Origin: Euprymna scolopes
Lineage: Eukaryota; Mollusca; Cephalopoda; Sepiida; Sepiolidae
Direction: 5' to 3'
Assembly: GCA_024364805.1 (NCBI GenBank)
Contig: CM044489.1
Location: 4,585,706 to 4,618,948, forward strand
Length of the DNA: 33,243 nucleotides
Shown here: in pieces, positions 10,400 to 21,610 of the stretch
Position numbering within the stretch: position 1 is the first letter of the stretch
Layout of the letters: every line of letters begins with the position of its first letter
Notes under the pieces: model-generated
Told to the model about the DNA's origin: nothing
Database searches by the model: none
What the model saw: the letters and a program-made list of their open reading frames with translations, nothing else
Made by a program: the position numbers and the translations under genes

Positions 10400-12075
10400 G
10401 TTCTTGAATTTTTGTGTGAAGGGATTAGTCATTGAAAGTCCCTACTTATTCCAAAAGAAAAAAGCCTGGTGGAAAGCATAAAATGTTTCAAAGTTTTACT
10501 GTTCACAGGTACCTGTTGTGTGTATGTGTGGGTGCATACCTTAATTGCTTCTGTTACAGGTTTCTTTTTTTTGGACTGAAATCCGATGCTGATGAAGTGG
10601 ATTCCTTTATGTTTGTTAGAAACTACTCTACCGATGTGCGTCGATGCAGTGCATGGCGGTAACCTAACTCTACCACTGGTATTATTACCAAGTGTGATGT
10701 TCACCCCTCTAAAACTTAGTTGGTTAGGGCGAAAGGCTCTTTGGACTTGGTTCCTTTTGAACCAGTCTGTATCTAAGTATACCTCCCGATCTTCGTCTGG
10801 AGTGATATAAAACTTTGACGAAGTTTTCGCCTTTTTCATTTAAACAAGCAAATAGGCGATGCCTTTTAATGTCGTCCTTTGCTTGTTAGCGAGAGTAACA
10901 ATTAGCTTAGAATCCCTTAACTCTCCTATATGTGGTTTTATCTCCTCAAGAACTGATGTTTTGAGGAGTGAGACTCCCGATCAAGTGTCGATAATCGCCT
11001 CTATCGGTCTACCTCTTATTTTACCTATACACTCCATTCCGGAGCCCTGGTTTGGGAGTTTATTTCTACGTGTCTCTCCATTTCCCTGAGTTTTCTTGGC
11101 CGTTTTGTTTCTTTGGTGGACCGGCTTGGGTCTACTCTTACCGCTTTCTGGGCATCCATAACCTGTAGTGTTTTTCTTTCCCAGGGTTTCCCCTTTCTTT
11201 GAGTATTTGTCATGGTTGCATGTCCACGTTTTTGGCCCCTGTGGCGGTCGGTGGTGAGTGGGTTTCGAGTGTAATTTAGCCTTGCTTTTTCCTGAATTGA
11301 AGTTATGTAATCGTTCGCCAGGTGACCATTTCAAATCTTGAACTAGCCTATTATAGATGGAACGCCCTCGCTGCAGTCTTGCCGAAGCACACCCACAAAT
11401 GTATAACTTTCAGCGTTACAGCTGTAAGGTTCGTTTGTGGTACCCTTAACCAATTGCCCCCCCCTTGTTAACGCTATCATTTAATAAAGTATTTCCTTCT
11501 TGTGGCCACTTAAGAGTCGCTCATAGAGGAGTTCACATTGTCTATAAGCAAACAAGACCTCCGATAATGTTGTCCGATTCGATTTGACCACACCCTGCTT
11601 GTTAAAGGGGTTATTAAGCGGGTCTATGAAGAATCCAGCTATATGCTCTTACACAGCTGGGCTTTCCATCATCTGTGCGTCCCTATAGGCCAACTTAGCA
11701 AGTTTATTCATCCTACTTGCTAAATCTCTAAGTACCTCACCTCGATCTGCTTTATTCTTACTAAAGCTCGAGCAGAGTCGGCAGCATTTCTAAATATACC
11801 GTACTAGGCTGCTACGTGATCGAGCAGATCCTTACTCGTGCAGTTCGGATGATCATCGAGAAATTTGCGGATCATTTCCGATACTACGCCGTCTGTAAAA
11901 CCATATGCCAGGTTTACTCACTCTGGGTCTATAAGCTGGTAGATCTGCTCTTTCTTTTCCAGAGCTGCCAGCCATGGCCCGAAGTCGGATGGGTTTCCAG
12001 TAAAGATTGTGATCTTCGATCCATCTGTGAGAACTCTGTTAAATTGGACTCGGTTAGTGGTAGCCATTTTGTCAA
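10400..12075 (-). mobile_element. LTR retrotransposon fossil: gag and protease region
   Basis: The minus strand shows, from right to left, an N-terminal gag-like segment beginning MATTNRVQFNRVLTDGSK near 12070; a capsid-like stretch with IDPLNNPFNKQ near 11605; a basic, Lys/Arg-rich nucleocapsid-like stretch (10981-11334); and a retropepsin-like region beginning PIEAIIDT near 10985-11005 and continuing to about 10430. This gag-protease order is that of LTR retrotransposons. No reverse transcriptase follows on the left and no LTR pair was found. The element is broken in several places and looks old. I cannot assign it to Gypsy or BEL with confidence. Confidence 0.65.
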
Positions 12076-12495
12076 CATATATATATATATACATACATTG
12101 CCAGTAAAAGGAAAGTCCGCACTTGTAATTTTTTTCAAATACTGCAGAGGTAAGCTAAATTTAATGCAACTGTTTATATAACCAATACCTTGTTTGATTC
12201 TCCTTTTATTCTTCTATAATTTACGTGTTCATATTTGACCTTTAATTAAAACATTCTAGTGTCGACGTCAATTAAACACAATAACTTCAAATTGAGAAGG
12301 CATAAATAAAGTCTGCATCAACAAATTCGCTTGAAATGATCTTACACTATGGTCTCTAAATCAGTTTAAAATATCTACTAACAAGTAACAAAGCATCTCT
12401 AATGCTAAGTTTTTTTTTGTTCCAGGTTATACAAAGTAGTATTTAGTCCATAATATATTATTTCTCTTAGTGATTGTCAGGAGCTCATTAATCTC
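12076..12495. other. Non-coding stretch
   Basis: A short TA repeat (12078-12094) sits at the start side of the gag fossil. The rest is AT-rich and I see nothing in it. Confidence 0.5.
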
Positions 12496-13400
12496 CACTT
12501 TTCTTGTTTATCCAATCGAGATCAAAATGTGATGTGAAAATGGTTCGAAAGACGGTGCAAAATCACCTAAACAGCGTCAGTGTTCGTGACACCCCTAGAT
12601 CTGGTCGTACTTGAGTTATTTCTAACAGGGAAGACAATGCTATACAATTCCGCAGCCTAAGAAACAGATTGGAAACGACACCACAAGTCGAATCACAGTG
12701 AAATCTTGTCAAAAAATTATCTCTTCTACTGTCCAAATCAGATTAAATTAATTTGCGAAGATGTGTGTCAAGACGTAAGCCAATGATTTCTGTAAAGAAC
12801 AAAAAGCGCTGTGTGGACTTCGTCAGATGCAATAAAGTTCATGACTCTTCATATTGGTCAAAAGTGCTTTTTAGCGACGAAAGGAAGTTCAATAGGCTTA
12901 TCAGTGATTGTAGGCAGTATGTCCGTCGGAGGAAAGACAAATAATTTAATCCGATCTGCTCAGTTTCAATGCTGCAATGTGGTGGCGGCTAAGTTTCGTT
13001 TGGAGCATTATTAGTACCAATGGTCCAGGGCCTATAGTGCGCTTGCAAGGTCGAATTTATCTGACCTAGTAAATTAATATGTTGACTGAGCATTTTCTAT
13101 CCTATTTTGGTCGGAATGTTAATGATAATCCTACCATCATGAAAGATAATGCTCCTATTCACACAGCTGGCAATGCCAAGAGGTTCCTGGAAGAGAATTA
13201 CATTACAGGTTAGGATTGGCCTGCACAATCTCCAGACTTCAATTCTATCGAAAACGTATGGTATTACATCAAGCAACAGCTACGCAATGATAACATTTAA
13301 ACTTTGGAAAGAAATATGGACAAAAAATAAAGAAAAGTGAAATGCCCTTCCCCCGAAATATTTAAGTATTCAAGAAATTTCCCAAATATTGCAGGCTTTC
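12496..13400 (+). mobile_element. Tc1-like transposon relic (DD34E)
   Basis: A decayed Tc1 family transposase region on the + strand. Boundaries are approximate because I could not identify the terminal inverted repeats. Confidence 0.75.
12541..13340 (+). pseudogene. Tc1-like transposase, broken
   Basis: A DDE transposase for cut-and-paste movement. The order is correct: a helix-turn-helix remnant with RKTVQNHLN and TPRSGRT near 12545-12615; a segment LRRCVSRRKPMIS, then WSKVLFSDERKF with the first catalytic Asp (about 12755-12895); and DNAPIHTAGNAKRF with the second Asp at 13145-13147. This is followed by WPAQSPDFNSIENVWYYI with the Glu at 13250-13252. Exactly 34 residues separate the last two, the Tc1 DD34E spacing. 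Stops and frame changes lie between the blocks, including one just before DWPAQ, so it is dead, yet the triad residues are all recognisable. Confidence 0.8.
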
Positions 13401-15559
13401 AAATTGAAATATTAACTAGTTCATGGTGTTTCTGTTGCACTTGTATTAAATTTAAATAACAATTTTTTATTTTGCCGATTTTTCCACTCTCCAATTTGCA
13501 GTTATTTTTTTATATTGAAGTGAACACTAAAATATTTCAATTTAAAGTCAACTATGAACATGTAAAATTATAGAACAATGAAAGGGAAATCAGATGAGGT
13601 ATAGTTTGTTTAAGCAGTTGCATGAAATTTTGCTTAAATTTGCTGTTTTTGAAAATATTACAAGTGGGACCTTTCCTCTTGCCGCCTGTGTAGCTCTAGC
13701 CACAAAATGTTTTTTTACAAATTATTAAAACCAAAAGATTTGCAGAGTAACAAAAAGTGTAGAGGAAATAGTCACCTACCTTAGTTTTTCTGGAGTGTTC
13801 TGGTGTATTTTCCTCTGTAGATGCTAAGTTGAAGTGACTGTTCTTGAGTTGAGTTCTTTCATTATTGTATTTCCGTAAACTTTGATGCATCTAGTGTTTC
13901 TTTTCTTTGGTTGTTGTGTCCGCATATTTTAATTTGGCTAGTGGTTGATTTTTTTCTTTGGTCTTGTGTCCGTGGATTTTTTTGCAGGGTTTTTGTAGGG
14001 TCATGCTTGTTCCTATGCGAGAAATCATCCTGTATTTTCGGCAACAATATGTTTCTATCCCTACCCCGGTGAGAGTTGCTTGGTTGAGGAACGTCCTTAG
14101 AACGCAACCAGGTCCCAGGGGGAATAAACGAAATCCAACAATAACCTCATGTTGGAAACATAAAAAAGGGTCGAGATGTCGTCGGCTTTAACTGGCTGGC
14201 ATGGCTCGCTTCTTGTTTTCATTGCCTCCTTATAGGCATCTTTCCATCGTCGGCATATATTGCATGCTGGCTTATAGTAAATTAGCGAACAAATATATTT
14301 TTATAAAAAATATATTATCTATTTAAGATTTACCAATGATGAGCATAATTTTATAAAGATTCGTCGAAACCAGACGCATGCTATATCGCCTCCTCCGATT
14401 CCAGAATGCAAGCGTCAATTGTTTATAATGATAGAATTATATTTAATTCTCTCTTTCAATGAAGAAAGAGAGAGAAGGGGAGTGAATGAGAGATAGAGAG
14501 GTGGAGAGAAAGAGAGAGAGAGAGAGAGGGGGGGCATTCATACATAACGTTTAAACATTGTTTTGTTTTTGTATCTATGAGTACTTTCGAGTTAAAATCT
14601 CTCCCTGTCTCCATTGAATTGTCTTATATCGTTTTGCCTTGGTTTAATATTATAAACAAACTGTCATTATTGGCTTGAATCATACCAGAACATTTTCAAA
14701 ATCACAAACACCTGCTTAATACATTTGCACCTCACAAGTCCAGTCAAAGTTAGGCACACGTTTCATTAATGTAGAAGCCCCAACTCCCTCAAAGGCGGTT
14801 ACGTCATTGTGCCACATAGCTAAAATAAATCCAAATTGCTCAGATAGCAAGTCTCCTTCTGAACCATTGATTGACAGAAAAATACGTTTACCAATGGAGG
14901 TTATTCGCCATTCATTAAATAATCTTTCTAAAAAAAACAGGACGATGAATAACTAGTTCAATTGCTATCATAGAGCAAGGTAACGTAAATAACGACCATA
15001 TCAACCTGTATTGGCAAAATACTACCGCAATGATGAAGAAAAATGAAGAAAAGCACACATAGTACGTTGTCATGGAAATGTAGTCTATGATGTTGATGTA
15101 CAATCATCTATACGAGTCAGAAATGTAAATCAAAGTCGTCACTTATACATTCCAAATAGAAAATAAAATTACACAATAATTCCATAAAATATTTTATCGA
15201 ACACATAATAATCTCAAAGTGTCCAAACAACATGAAGTTGACAAAGCAGGTCTGAGAAGAAAAGTCGAACCCGACAGACACAACAAAAGTTGCATATCAA
15301 CTCCCGCTCTACATATAGAACCGCATCAAAATTAACACAAACATCATATTTCAAAGATGAGGTGTTATCGCAATAATAGATACAAACACTCTAAATAAAA
15401 AAAGTAAAACTTATCGCCTCTTAGAAATCTTAGCAAGTATTAAAGGGAACGTCGGAAACGATGGCGGCTGCTCTTAAAACTGAATATCGTTTTGTAAATA
15501 ATGTAAAGTTTCTGTCGTGAATGAATATTGTTTAATTTATAATAAGCTCGTCTTTTTTA
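13401..15559. other. Non-coding stretch
   Basis: I find no gene or recognisable element. Around 13888-13985 two imperfect copies of a CTTTGG-TTGTGTCCG motif lie about 60 bases apart. The open frames at 13862-14107 (-) and 13958-14191 (+) overlap each other and have no family signature. 14700-15420 is AT-rich, mixed sequence. Confidence 0.5.
14456..14532. repeat. GA-rich microsatellite
   Basis: Purine-rich GA/GAGG tract ending in a run of seven G. Confidence 0.9.
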
Positions 15560-15610
15560 TACAAGGTGGTGACCACTTATCAAGGCCTGGAAGCCACTCA
15601 GGGATAAGGG
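15560..15610 (-). mobile_element. LINE family B, copy B4, 3' tail piece
   Basis: This matches the 3' part of LINE B1 (about 1988-2036) almost base for base: CACTTATCAAGGCCTGGAAG on the + strand. It is separated from the rest of the copy by the 15611-16499 insertion. Confidence 0.85.
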
Positions 15611-16499
15611 TGTTATATAGGGGTTTCATTGAGAGAGTTTTATTAAGAGGGATGTTGATGTACTCAGAGAGAGAGATTTTTGTTGTAAGAGACTTAGAGT
15701 TCTAGAGAGATTGTTCATGTTATGATTCTTATATTTTAAATGTTCATTCTAATTGTGTTGAATGGAAGAAGAAGAAAGCTCTTTGAGTGAAGGGATAGTG
15801 TTCAGACAGTTCGGAAATTGTGTAGACATGCTGATGTTGATTCTCATTGTGGATATGAGAAGTCGAGATGTGTATGAAAAGACATTTTATAACACAAATA
15901 TATAATACAATTCGACTTTACCTTTTTGTAAGAATCATAAGACAAGACGAGCTTTACAAAAAACACTTGATGGTTTATTTCGTCACACGGCCGTGATTCC
16001 ATCACCAAGAATTAAAAGTTTCACATTTTTTTCTTGAAGTGATGTCTCGCTCCCTAGACGACAGCCTCTCTCCGAGTTTTCTCACTGACTGACTAACTCT
16101 AAAGTTTTTTTTCTAGTCCTAGAACTTTCTATTTTCCGTGACGTCATGCACATGTTAAAACATGTGCCTTCTTTCACGTGCTCTGGGCATACGTGTCCAA
16201 AACTTTTCCTATTTCTCAGTAACCTATTTATCCAATATGTTTTTAAAACATTATCTTATAAGCTGCATTCTTTCAATTTATCATTTCATAACAAACTTCA
16301 TAGTTATCATTTTTTCCTTGAAATATTTATCTATATTCTAAACAAATGTTTGTTTTACATTTTTAAATTCTCACACGTAATCTATTTCTAAACCTAGATT
16401 ACGAGGTTCGGATTTGTCTATTGCTATTTCATTTTCATTTTAAACTAAATTCTCTATTTTTATACTTACATGAAAAGGGGACAGCCCTTATCATGCAAA
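15611..16499 (-). mobile_element. Probable solo LTR (LTR retrotransposon fossil) inserted in LINE B4
   Basis: About 889 bases split LINE B4. AAGGG occurs on both sides (15606-15610 and 16500-16504), a 5-bp direct repeat fitting a target-site duplication. The insert has LTR-like TG...CA ends, read on the minus strand as TGCATGATAAGG near 16497 and CTATATAACA at 15611. The two or three A residues at the right end make the exact border uncertain. On the minus strand there is a TATAAAAATA box near 16455 and an AATAAA signal near 15980. No coding part was seen, so a solo LTR is likely; a non-autonomous DNA element is the alternative. Confidence 0.5.
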
Positions 16500-16743
16500 A
16501 AGGGTTATTGCAAGTAGAGTACCTTAGTGTGGAGATTTGATGGAGTGTTTACTTAAGGGGGATGTTCATTAGGAATTTGTTTACGTTGGACTTGAAGACA
16601 TCAAAGTTGTAGTCAGGTGGGAAGCAGGCAGACGGAACAGAGTTCCACAGGCGTGCAGTTCTAAGAAAGAAGCTTTGTTCATGGAATCCACGTTTTGATT
16701 AAGGCACAGATAAAGAGTGGGGGGGATTTTTCACAGTGGATTT
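16500..16743 (-). mobile_element. LINE family B, copy B4, main piece (5'-truncated)
   Basis: This matches LINE B1 2040-2275 closely over 240 bases: GTTTACGTTGGACTTGAAGA, then CGGAACAGAGTTCCAC, then GGCACAGAT. It encodes the RT C-terminus, FKSNVNK followed by IPLK and a TAA stop, which shows where the LINE B frame naturally ends. The copy is cut at about 16740, where the 5' end meets a short inverted piece of the same sequence. Confidence 0.85.
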
Positions 16744-16755
16744 CCCCCACTCTTT
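16712..16755. repeat. Inverted repeat at the 5' end of LINE B4
   Basis: AAAGAGTGGGGG at 16712-16723 is the exact reverse complement of CCCCCACTCTTT at 16744-16755, with a 20-base loop. The right arm is a short inverted copy of the LINE. Confidence 0.85.
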
Positions 16756-16756
16756 C

Positions 16757-17023
16757 ACTGGATCTATGCTCTTCAATATTGTTTACATCACTATTTCTTC
16801 TGACGCCCAAACTTATAAAACAGGTATGTATTTCCGCCTGTTTTGAGGCACTACTGTTTGTCAGATTATATGTATTTTGATTGGGTGCGTTAACTGTTAC
16901 ACCATGTGGTTCTAAACGACTTGACGTGTTATTTTTGTCACTTTAAAACTTATATTGATTTTTGGTTAATTATTTAACGATATACGATTATAACACGTAA
17001 AGTGAATTCTATCCGTGTCTTTT
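16757..17023. other. Short unassigned stretch
   Basis: No gene or repeat recognised. Confidence 0.4.
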
Positions 17024-17029
17024 CTCGCT

Positions 17030-17108
<79 letters not shown>
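17024..17108. repeat. TA microsatellite with TATACATATA interruptions
   Basis: Nearly pure TA for about 85 bases with a few C or G interruptions, self-complementary. Confidence 0.95.
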
Positions 17109-17686
17109 GATTATGATTGTTGAGATGGATAAAATCCGACAATATGAAAAATAGATTGGAAATAGAAGTCCGCCACACACAGTACTGTTTTGCTGTATCA
17201 TAGCTTATTATTTCGGCAAGACTAGCAAAATCCTGAAACCATGATCGTTACTTTACCGCTTAGACAAATATCAGCACTTCCACCGTTATGCTAATTGGCT
17301 GCTGCCGAAATGGGGATAAGAAATTACAACGTTTTAAACATTGACCAAATGCTTAAGCGCTATTGGTTGCCTTGTATGCTAGCGGCATTTGTTTTACACC
17401 TCAATATGCTCAACCAATGACAGGGAGCATTTAGCTATCGACATAAAGTGCGATGTAACTGAATTGCAGATTATCAATGCGGCTAGCAAAGCAACTACCT
17501 CAAGATAAGATTGGAACTCGGCCGCTGAGGCGAAAATTAGCGCATCTCCTTATTAAACTATTTGGATACTGCTAAAAAGAGCACGCGAGAATAGAAAGCA
17601 AGATAAAAGATAGAAATAACTAGGTGTACAGAGATGGATATATACACATATAACTATGTATACATTTAGGTATTATTTTAAATGTG

Positions 17687-17690
<4 letters not shown>
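17109..17690. other. Unassigned stretch, locally less AT-rich, with three CCAAT-type boxes
   Basis: ATTGG at 17294-17298 and 17362-17366, and CCAAT at 17414-17418. No open frame follows that looks like a gene, so a promoter role is only a possibility. Confidence 0.3.
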
Positions 17691-17691
<1 letters not shown>

Positions 17692-17740
<49 letters not shown>

Positions 17741-17743
17741 TAT
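17692..17743. repeat. TA microsatellite
   Basis: About 20-25 TA units, followed by a short TG-rich patch. Confidence 0.95.
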
Positions 17744-19379
17744 GCGCATGTGTGTGTTTGTATTTGTGTGGAACTGCCATATGCAACAGAAGTTGTACAT
17801 AAAAGATAATACATTTGCTTGTGATGTTCTAACGGTAATGGCCATACGCTGTAGAAATATATCAGGAAATTTAATGTTACTTTGTATTTAATCGACAATC
17901 AACGATGTAATCAGCAGACATATAAAAAGAAAAAAGAGATACGGTAGAGCACATCAGAGAAATTTGATATGAAAGTTGTTTTTGGAAATTTAATTCCCAT
18001 ACAAATTCACATAAAATTTGCTGGGAAGATAGCTGACATTTCATGGCAGAAGCGGGATCATCATAAAGGTAAAGATACATTGAACCTGAAAGCTGTCACG
18101 CCTGACCCCAATGTTAAACCTCTGACTTCGGTTTTGATCTTTATTCGTTTCATATTCGTTTCAGAATATTAGTATTCACTGATTTGCTTCTCACATACAG
18201 TGCCAGTAATAAAATCGTAGCTTTAAGAAAAGAAGTCTCAACGGTGGAAAGTTGGCTTGTGGGAATTTACAAAATTTTAAACTTTTCACGACGGCATCTT
18301 ATACAAACATTACATATTACAAATCGTGTTGCATGTTCGATATTTAAAAGATATTTATATGTGTTTTGCTGCGTAATCGCATTGTTTTACCAATGTGTGT
18401 TTTTTAATATTCACGCCATTTGTTTTTCTGGTTACCGTATCTTGGTTCTTGTTTTACCAATGTTTTTTTTTATTGTTTATATTCATGCTATGTGTTTAAC
18501 AGCACAATATGCAATAATTTTCTGGCATTCATAAACTGCAAATCTAATAAGAGTGCATATTTATATCCATAGTTCGTGTCTCTTGCAGTCATTTTTATTA
18601 TTTTTGTCGGTCTTATTCTTGTATTCACGTACGGACATTTTGAACTATTCAGTTTATGCTTGTTTTATACAGACAACAACGCATTCATATTTGAGGAGAT
18701 TTGCACAGTGGAAAATATTTGCTTTTTGAAATTTAAGAGTTAAATGTGCCGTATTATACTTTTTATTGTATGTACAATGCTTTCATTGAGGACTCTGGTT
18801 AGTATACGTTTCGACATCAATACTGATTTTGCAATCATAGAGTTTCTAGTATATTCGAACTGTTGTTGTGATTAAAATGTTTGTTTAAATAAATATGACG
18901 GGATATAATAATCTTAAATTTTGCAATGAAAATGTTGTTTTTTTGTTTAATTTATTACCTAATTATAGAAAAATCCTAAACTAAAACAAGAAATATATTA
19001 AGGAATCATTGTGTTAAAAAGGTGAAATGTTGCGAATATAACCGTTAAAAAGCAATGCAAAACCCGTAAATAATGCGATAATATGTCTTCAACAATAGTG
19101 TCAGATAATAAGGCACATTTTTTCTCACGCACCAACGATGAACTTGATATGAATGTGGAGCATGAGAAATATTGATCTGTCCTTTTATTTAGCAAATGCT
19201 TATGTAAAGAAATACGAAAACAATAAGTAACTCTGGATAGATTTTTCTTCGTATTGTTTCCGAGTGGGAAGTAAAAATACTTTAATGTTTTGTAAATAGA
19301 TATAAAATCATTGTAAACGGTTTTCTTAAGGAGTACGCGTTTGCATTTTCCTGATATAAGATTTTAACAAAAGATGTTG
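17744..19379. other. AT-rich non-coding stretch
   Basis: No family-like protein. The + frame at 18184-18534 is hydrophobic but T-rich in the way random AT-rich DNA is. A local duplication lies at 18382-18425 and 18451-18500 (GTTTTACCAATG, then a T-run, then TATTCA-GC-AT). Confidence 0.5.
18382..18500 (+). repeat. Local tandem duplication, two diverged copies of about 45 bases
   Basis: Both copies start GTTTTACCAATG, continue with a T-run and ATATTCA-GC-AT-TGT, and are offset by about 69 bases. Confidence 0.5.
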
Positions 19380-20059
19380 TAACGGCAGTAGAAGCTCATT
19401 TATATTAGTTGTCTGTTGGTTCCCCGAAAAAATGAGTGTGGACCTGTAAATCCACCCTTGTCCGTTTATCCGTTCATCTGTTTTCACTTTTCTCAATAAT
19501 CACGCCTCGGAATTTTTGAGTAAAAAAAGTAACAGAACGGATTTTCCGGGAAAACTCCGATTGCCTCTCGAAGGATGCCTTTTGTGTGAACATGGTTAAA
19601 ATAGACACTTTTGTGCTTATCAAAAAAAAATTGATGTCTTGGATTTTTATAAAATTTTCTAAAAAGTTGTAACTAACTGATTTCTATATAATTTTTTTGT
19701 CTATACCTCGTGATAACTCTTGAATGTGCCCAAGGGGGCTATTTAAAACACTCCATTTTGGGGACTATTTAATATATTTAGCTGCTGTTCATGTTGTTGC
19801 ACTCAAATTAAAATATGTTAAGGCCTTGGGAACTTTTGGGGCTTAAGGAGAGTAATGATGGAATTTCGTTGTTTGCATGGCACAGAACTCAAATTTACGC
19901 ATGTTTAAGCGTAAAACTGCATCGTTTGTTAATTTTCACAAGGATTTGATGCCCCCTCGGTACAATTAGGGCTATATAGGGGGTGCCAAATGCTGTACAG
20001 TCATTTTTATATCTCGTTAACTGTGTACTCACGAGGGACTACATCCAGTGTTTCTACTG
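19380..20059. other. Non-coding block, possibly an old dispersed repeat
   Basis: Base composition is more even than in its neighbours. It contains a TCCG/TCCA-rich patch (TTGTCCGTTTATCCGTTCATC near 19458) of a kind often seen in aquatic invertebrate repeats. No coding signal and no defined ends. Confidence 0.3.
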
Positions 20060-20703
20060 TACACACACATACACTCATAGGCAAAAAGTAGGACAAGGGG
20101 GAAAGAAAGATGAACTCGATTTTTCAATATTTTTCCATGAATTTCTGTTATTATACAATATAATAAGTGAAAACATTAATCCTATAAATGGTAAGACATA
20201 GGCGAGGATATAAAATACCGATTAGTAGGATTAAGGCAGTTAAAAATGATTACAAGCAATTTTTTTGATATTTTAAGAAAAGAAAATGTGAAAACATCTC
20301 TTTCTGCAGGGAAGCGAATTGGTCGACGGTTCGAAGTCGAACGATCTGTTAAAAGGAAATCTGGATCTGGTCGCCCCAGAGAATCAAAATTGAAGGACGA
20401 CCATATGCTTAAATTAACTGTTTTGAAAGTTCGAAAGAAAACTTTTGTTGACCATAGCAAACAATTCAAAACAGGAACTTCTCTTTCTAGATATACGAAA
20501 GAAGGAAATCGGATTTTCTTCTAAAAGGTGTGCAAAGAAAACATCTTTATCTAAAAGAACATCAATGATAGAAATAGATTTTTATCGTGCTTTAGCAAGA
20601 AAGATACAGACTGGTTCAGGCATGTTTTCTGGTCAGATGAATCAAGATGTGTCTTGTTTGTGATGCTCCCAAAATGCTATAGATGCGCATGAAGGAATAT
20701 AAT

Positions 20704-20708
<5 letters not shown>
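20060..20708 (+). mobile_element. Tc1-like transposon, left half
   Basis: N-terminal transposase coding region with a possible left flank near 20060 (CTGTA then CACACACAT). The right half is missing because the sequence becomes a TA array at 20709. No right inverted repeat was found. Confidence 0.65.
20246..20690 (+). pseudogene. Tc1-like transposase, N-terminal half, broken
   Basis: The helix-turn-helix DNA-binding part shows RFEVERSVKRKSGSGRPRES (20323-20382), with the GRPR-type link between the two HTH units. A second HTH segment, in the neighbouring frame, runs on to IGFSSKRCAKKTSLSKR near 20500-20560. The catalytic domain begins with FWSDESRCVLF, whose first Asp is at 20636-20638. Frame changes occur between these blocks. 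The second and third catalytic residues are absent because the element is cut off at the TA array. It differs from the DD34E relic at 12.5-13.4 kb in sequence. Confidence 0.75.

Positions 20709-20784
<76 letters not shown>
20709..20784. repeat. TA microsatellite, about 38 units
   Basis: Uninterrupted TA tract directly at the break of the Tc1-like transposase. Confidence 0.97.
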
Positions 20785-20788
<4 letters not shown>

Positions 20789-21244
20789 CAATGAATTTAT
20801 TCAGAAACCATATATAAAAGCAACATATGTGAGAAAACGGTCCTGTTTTGCACCAACCTCGTACTAATGATTTAAAAAATAATTTTAAAAATTACCTGAG
20901 TGACACCAGCGAGAATCGAAACCAAAACGGTTTCCTTACGATTTATTTTTTCCTTTGTCGTTATCATATATTTGATATGCATATCATTATTGATTATATA
21001 TCATATAAAGGTATAATTGCTGGAAGGCTAGAAGTTAAAACACGAATCAATAGCTATATTAGTAATGACGTCGTTCGATATTCAAATAACATTCTTTTAA
21101 TCTTCAAACTTTTGTACCGATTTTCTAAAATTATAAAGTTTCTCGTGGATTCAAAATGACTATGTCTTAAGTTTGATGTCCGTTGATCAAAAATTACAGA
21201 AGACTTTGATAGACGATTTTTAATACAAATAAATATACGCATGC

Positions 21245-21280
<36 letters not shown>

Positions 21281-21610
21281 AGTTTAGTGCTTAATATAAC
21301 CTTATTATGCAAATTTTACGTAAGTATAAATCATGTAGAATAGCTGCATGAATATAATTGCACATAATATAAAACTAAAGACGGTAATTGCATACGAAAA
21401 CTAAAAAATAACTAATAGAGAACTAATTAAAATGAATGTTTAAAAGAATATATTAATTAGCTATTTTTTGCTGGTGAATGCAACTCTACGACCGATATAT
21501 TATAAATTTGTATTTTTCAATGAATAGAAAAAAGGGTTTTAATATAATTATCAATACACAAAAAGCTCAAATTTATGAAATTATATATATATATATTTAT
21601 ATATATAATA
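20785..21610. other. Very AT-rich non-coding stretch
   Basis: No coding signal. Short TA tracts at 21249-21276 and 21583-21610. Confidence 0.5.

Noticed and set aside
10432-12181. Several + strand frames over the gag-protease fossil
   Set aside because: They are opposite-strand shadows without protein family signs.
13862-14191. Overlapping basic frames on both strands
   Set aside because: They overlap each other, neither has a recognisable domain, and the local CTTTGG/TTGTGTCCG repeats explain part of the composition.
17024-17108. Open frames of alternating Ile-Tyr across TA tracts (also at 17692-17743 and 22353-22429)
   Set aside because: They are only the translation of microsatellites.
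17465-17525. Possible tRNA-derived SINE promoter boxes (CGGCTAGCAAAGC and TTGGAACTC)
   Set aside because: The fit to A and B boxes is poor and no cloverleaf or tail can be drawn.
18184-18534. 116-codon hydrophobic + strand frame
   Set aside because: T-rich DNA gives Phe/Ile/Leu-rich frames by chance; there is no motif, and the region contains a local duplication.
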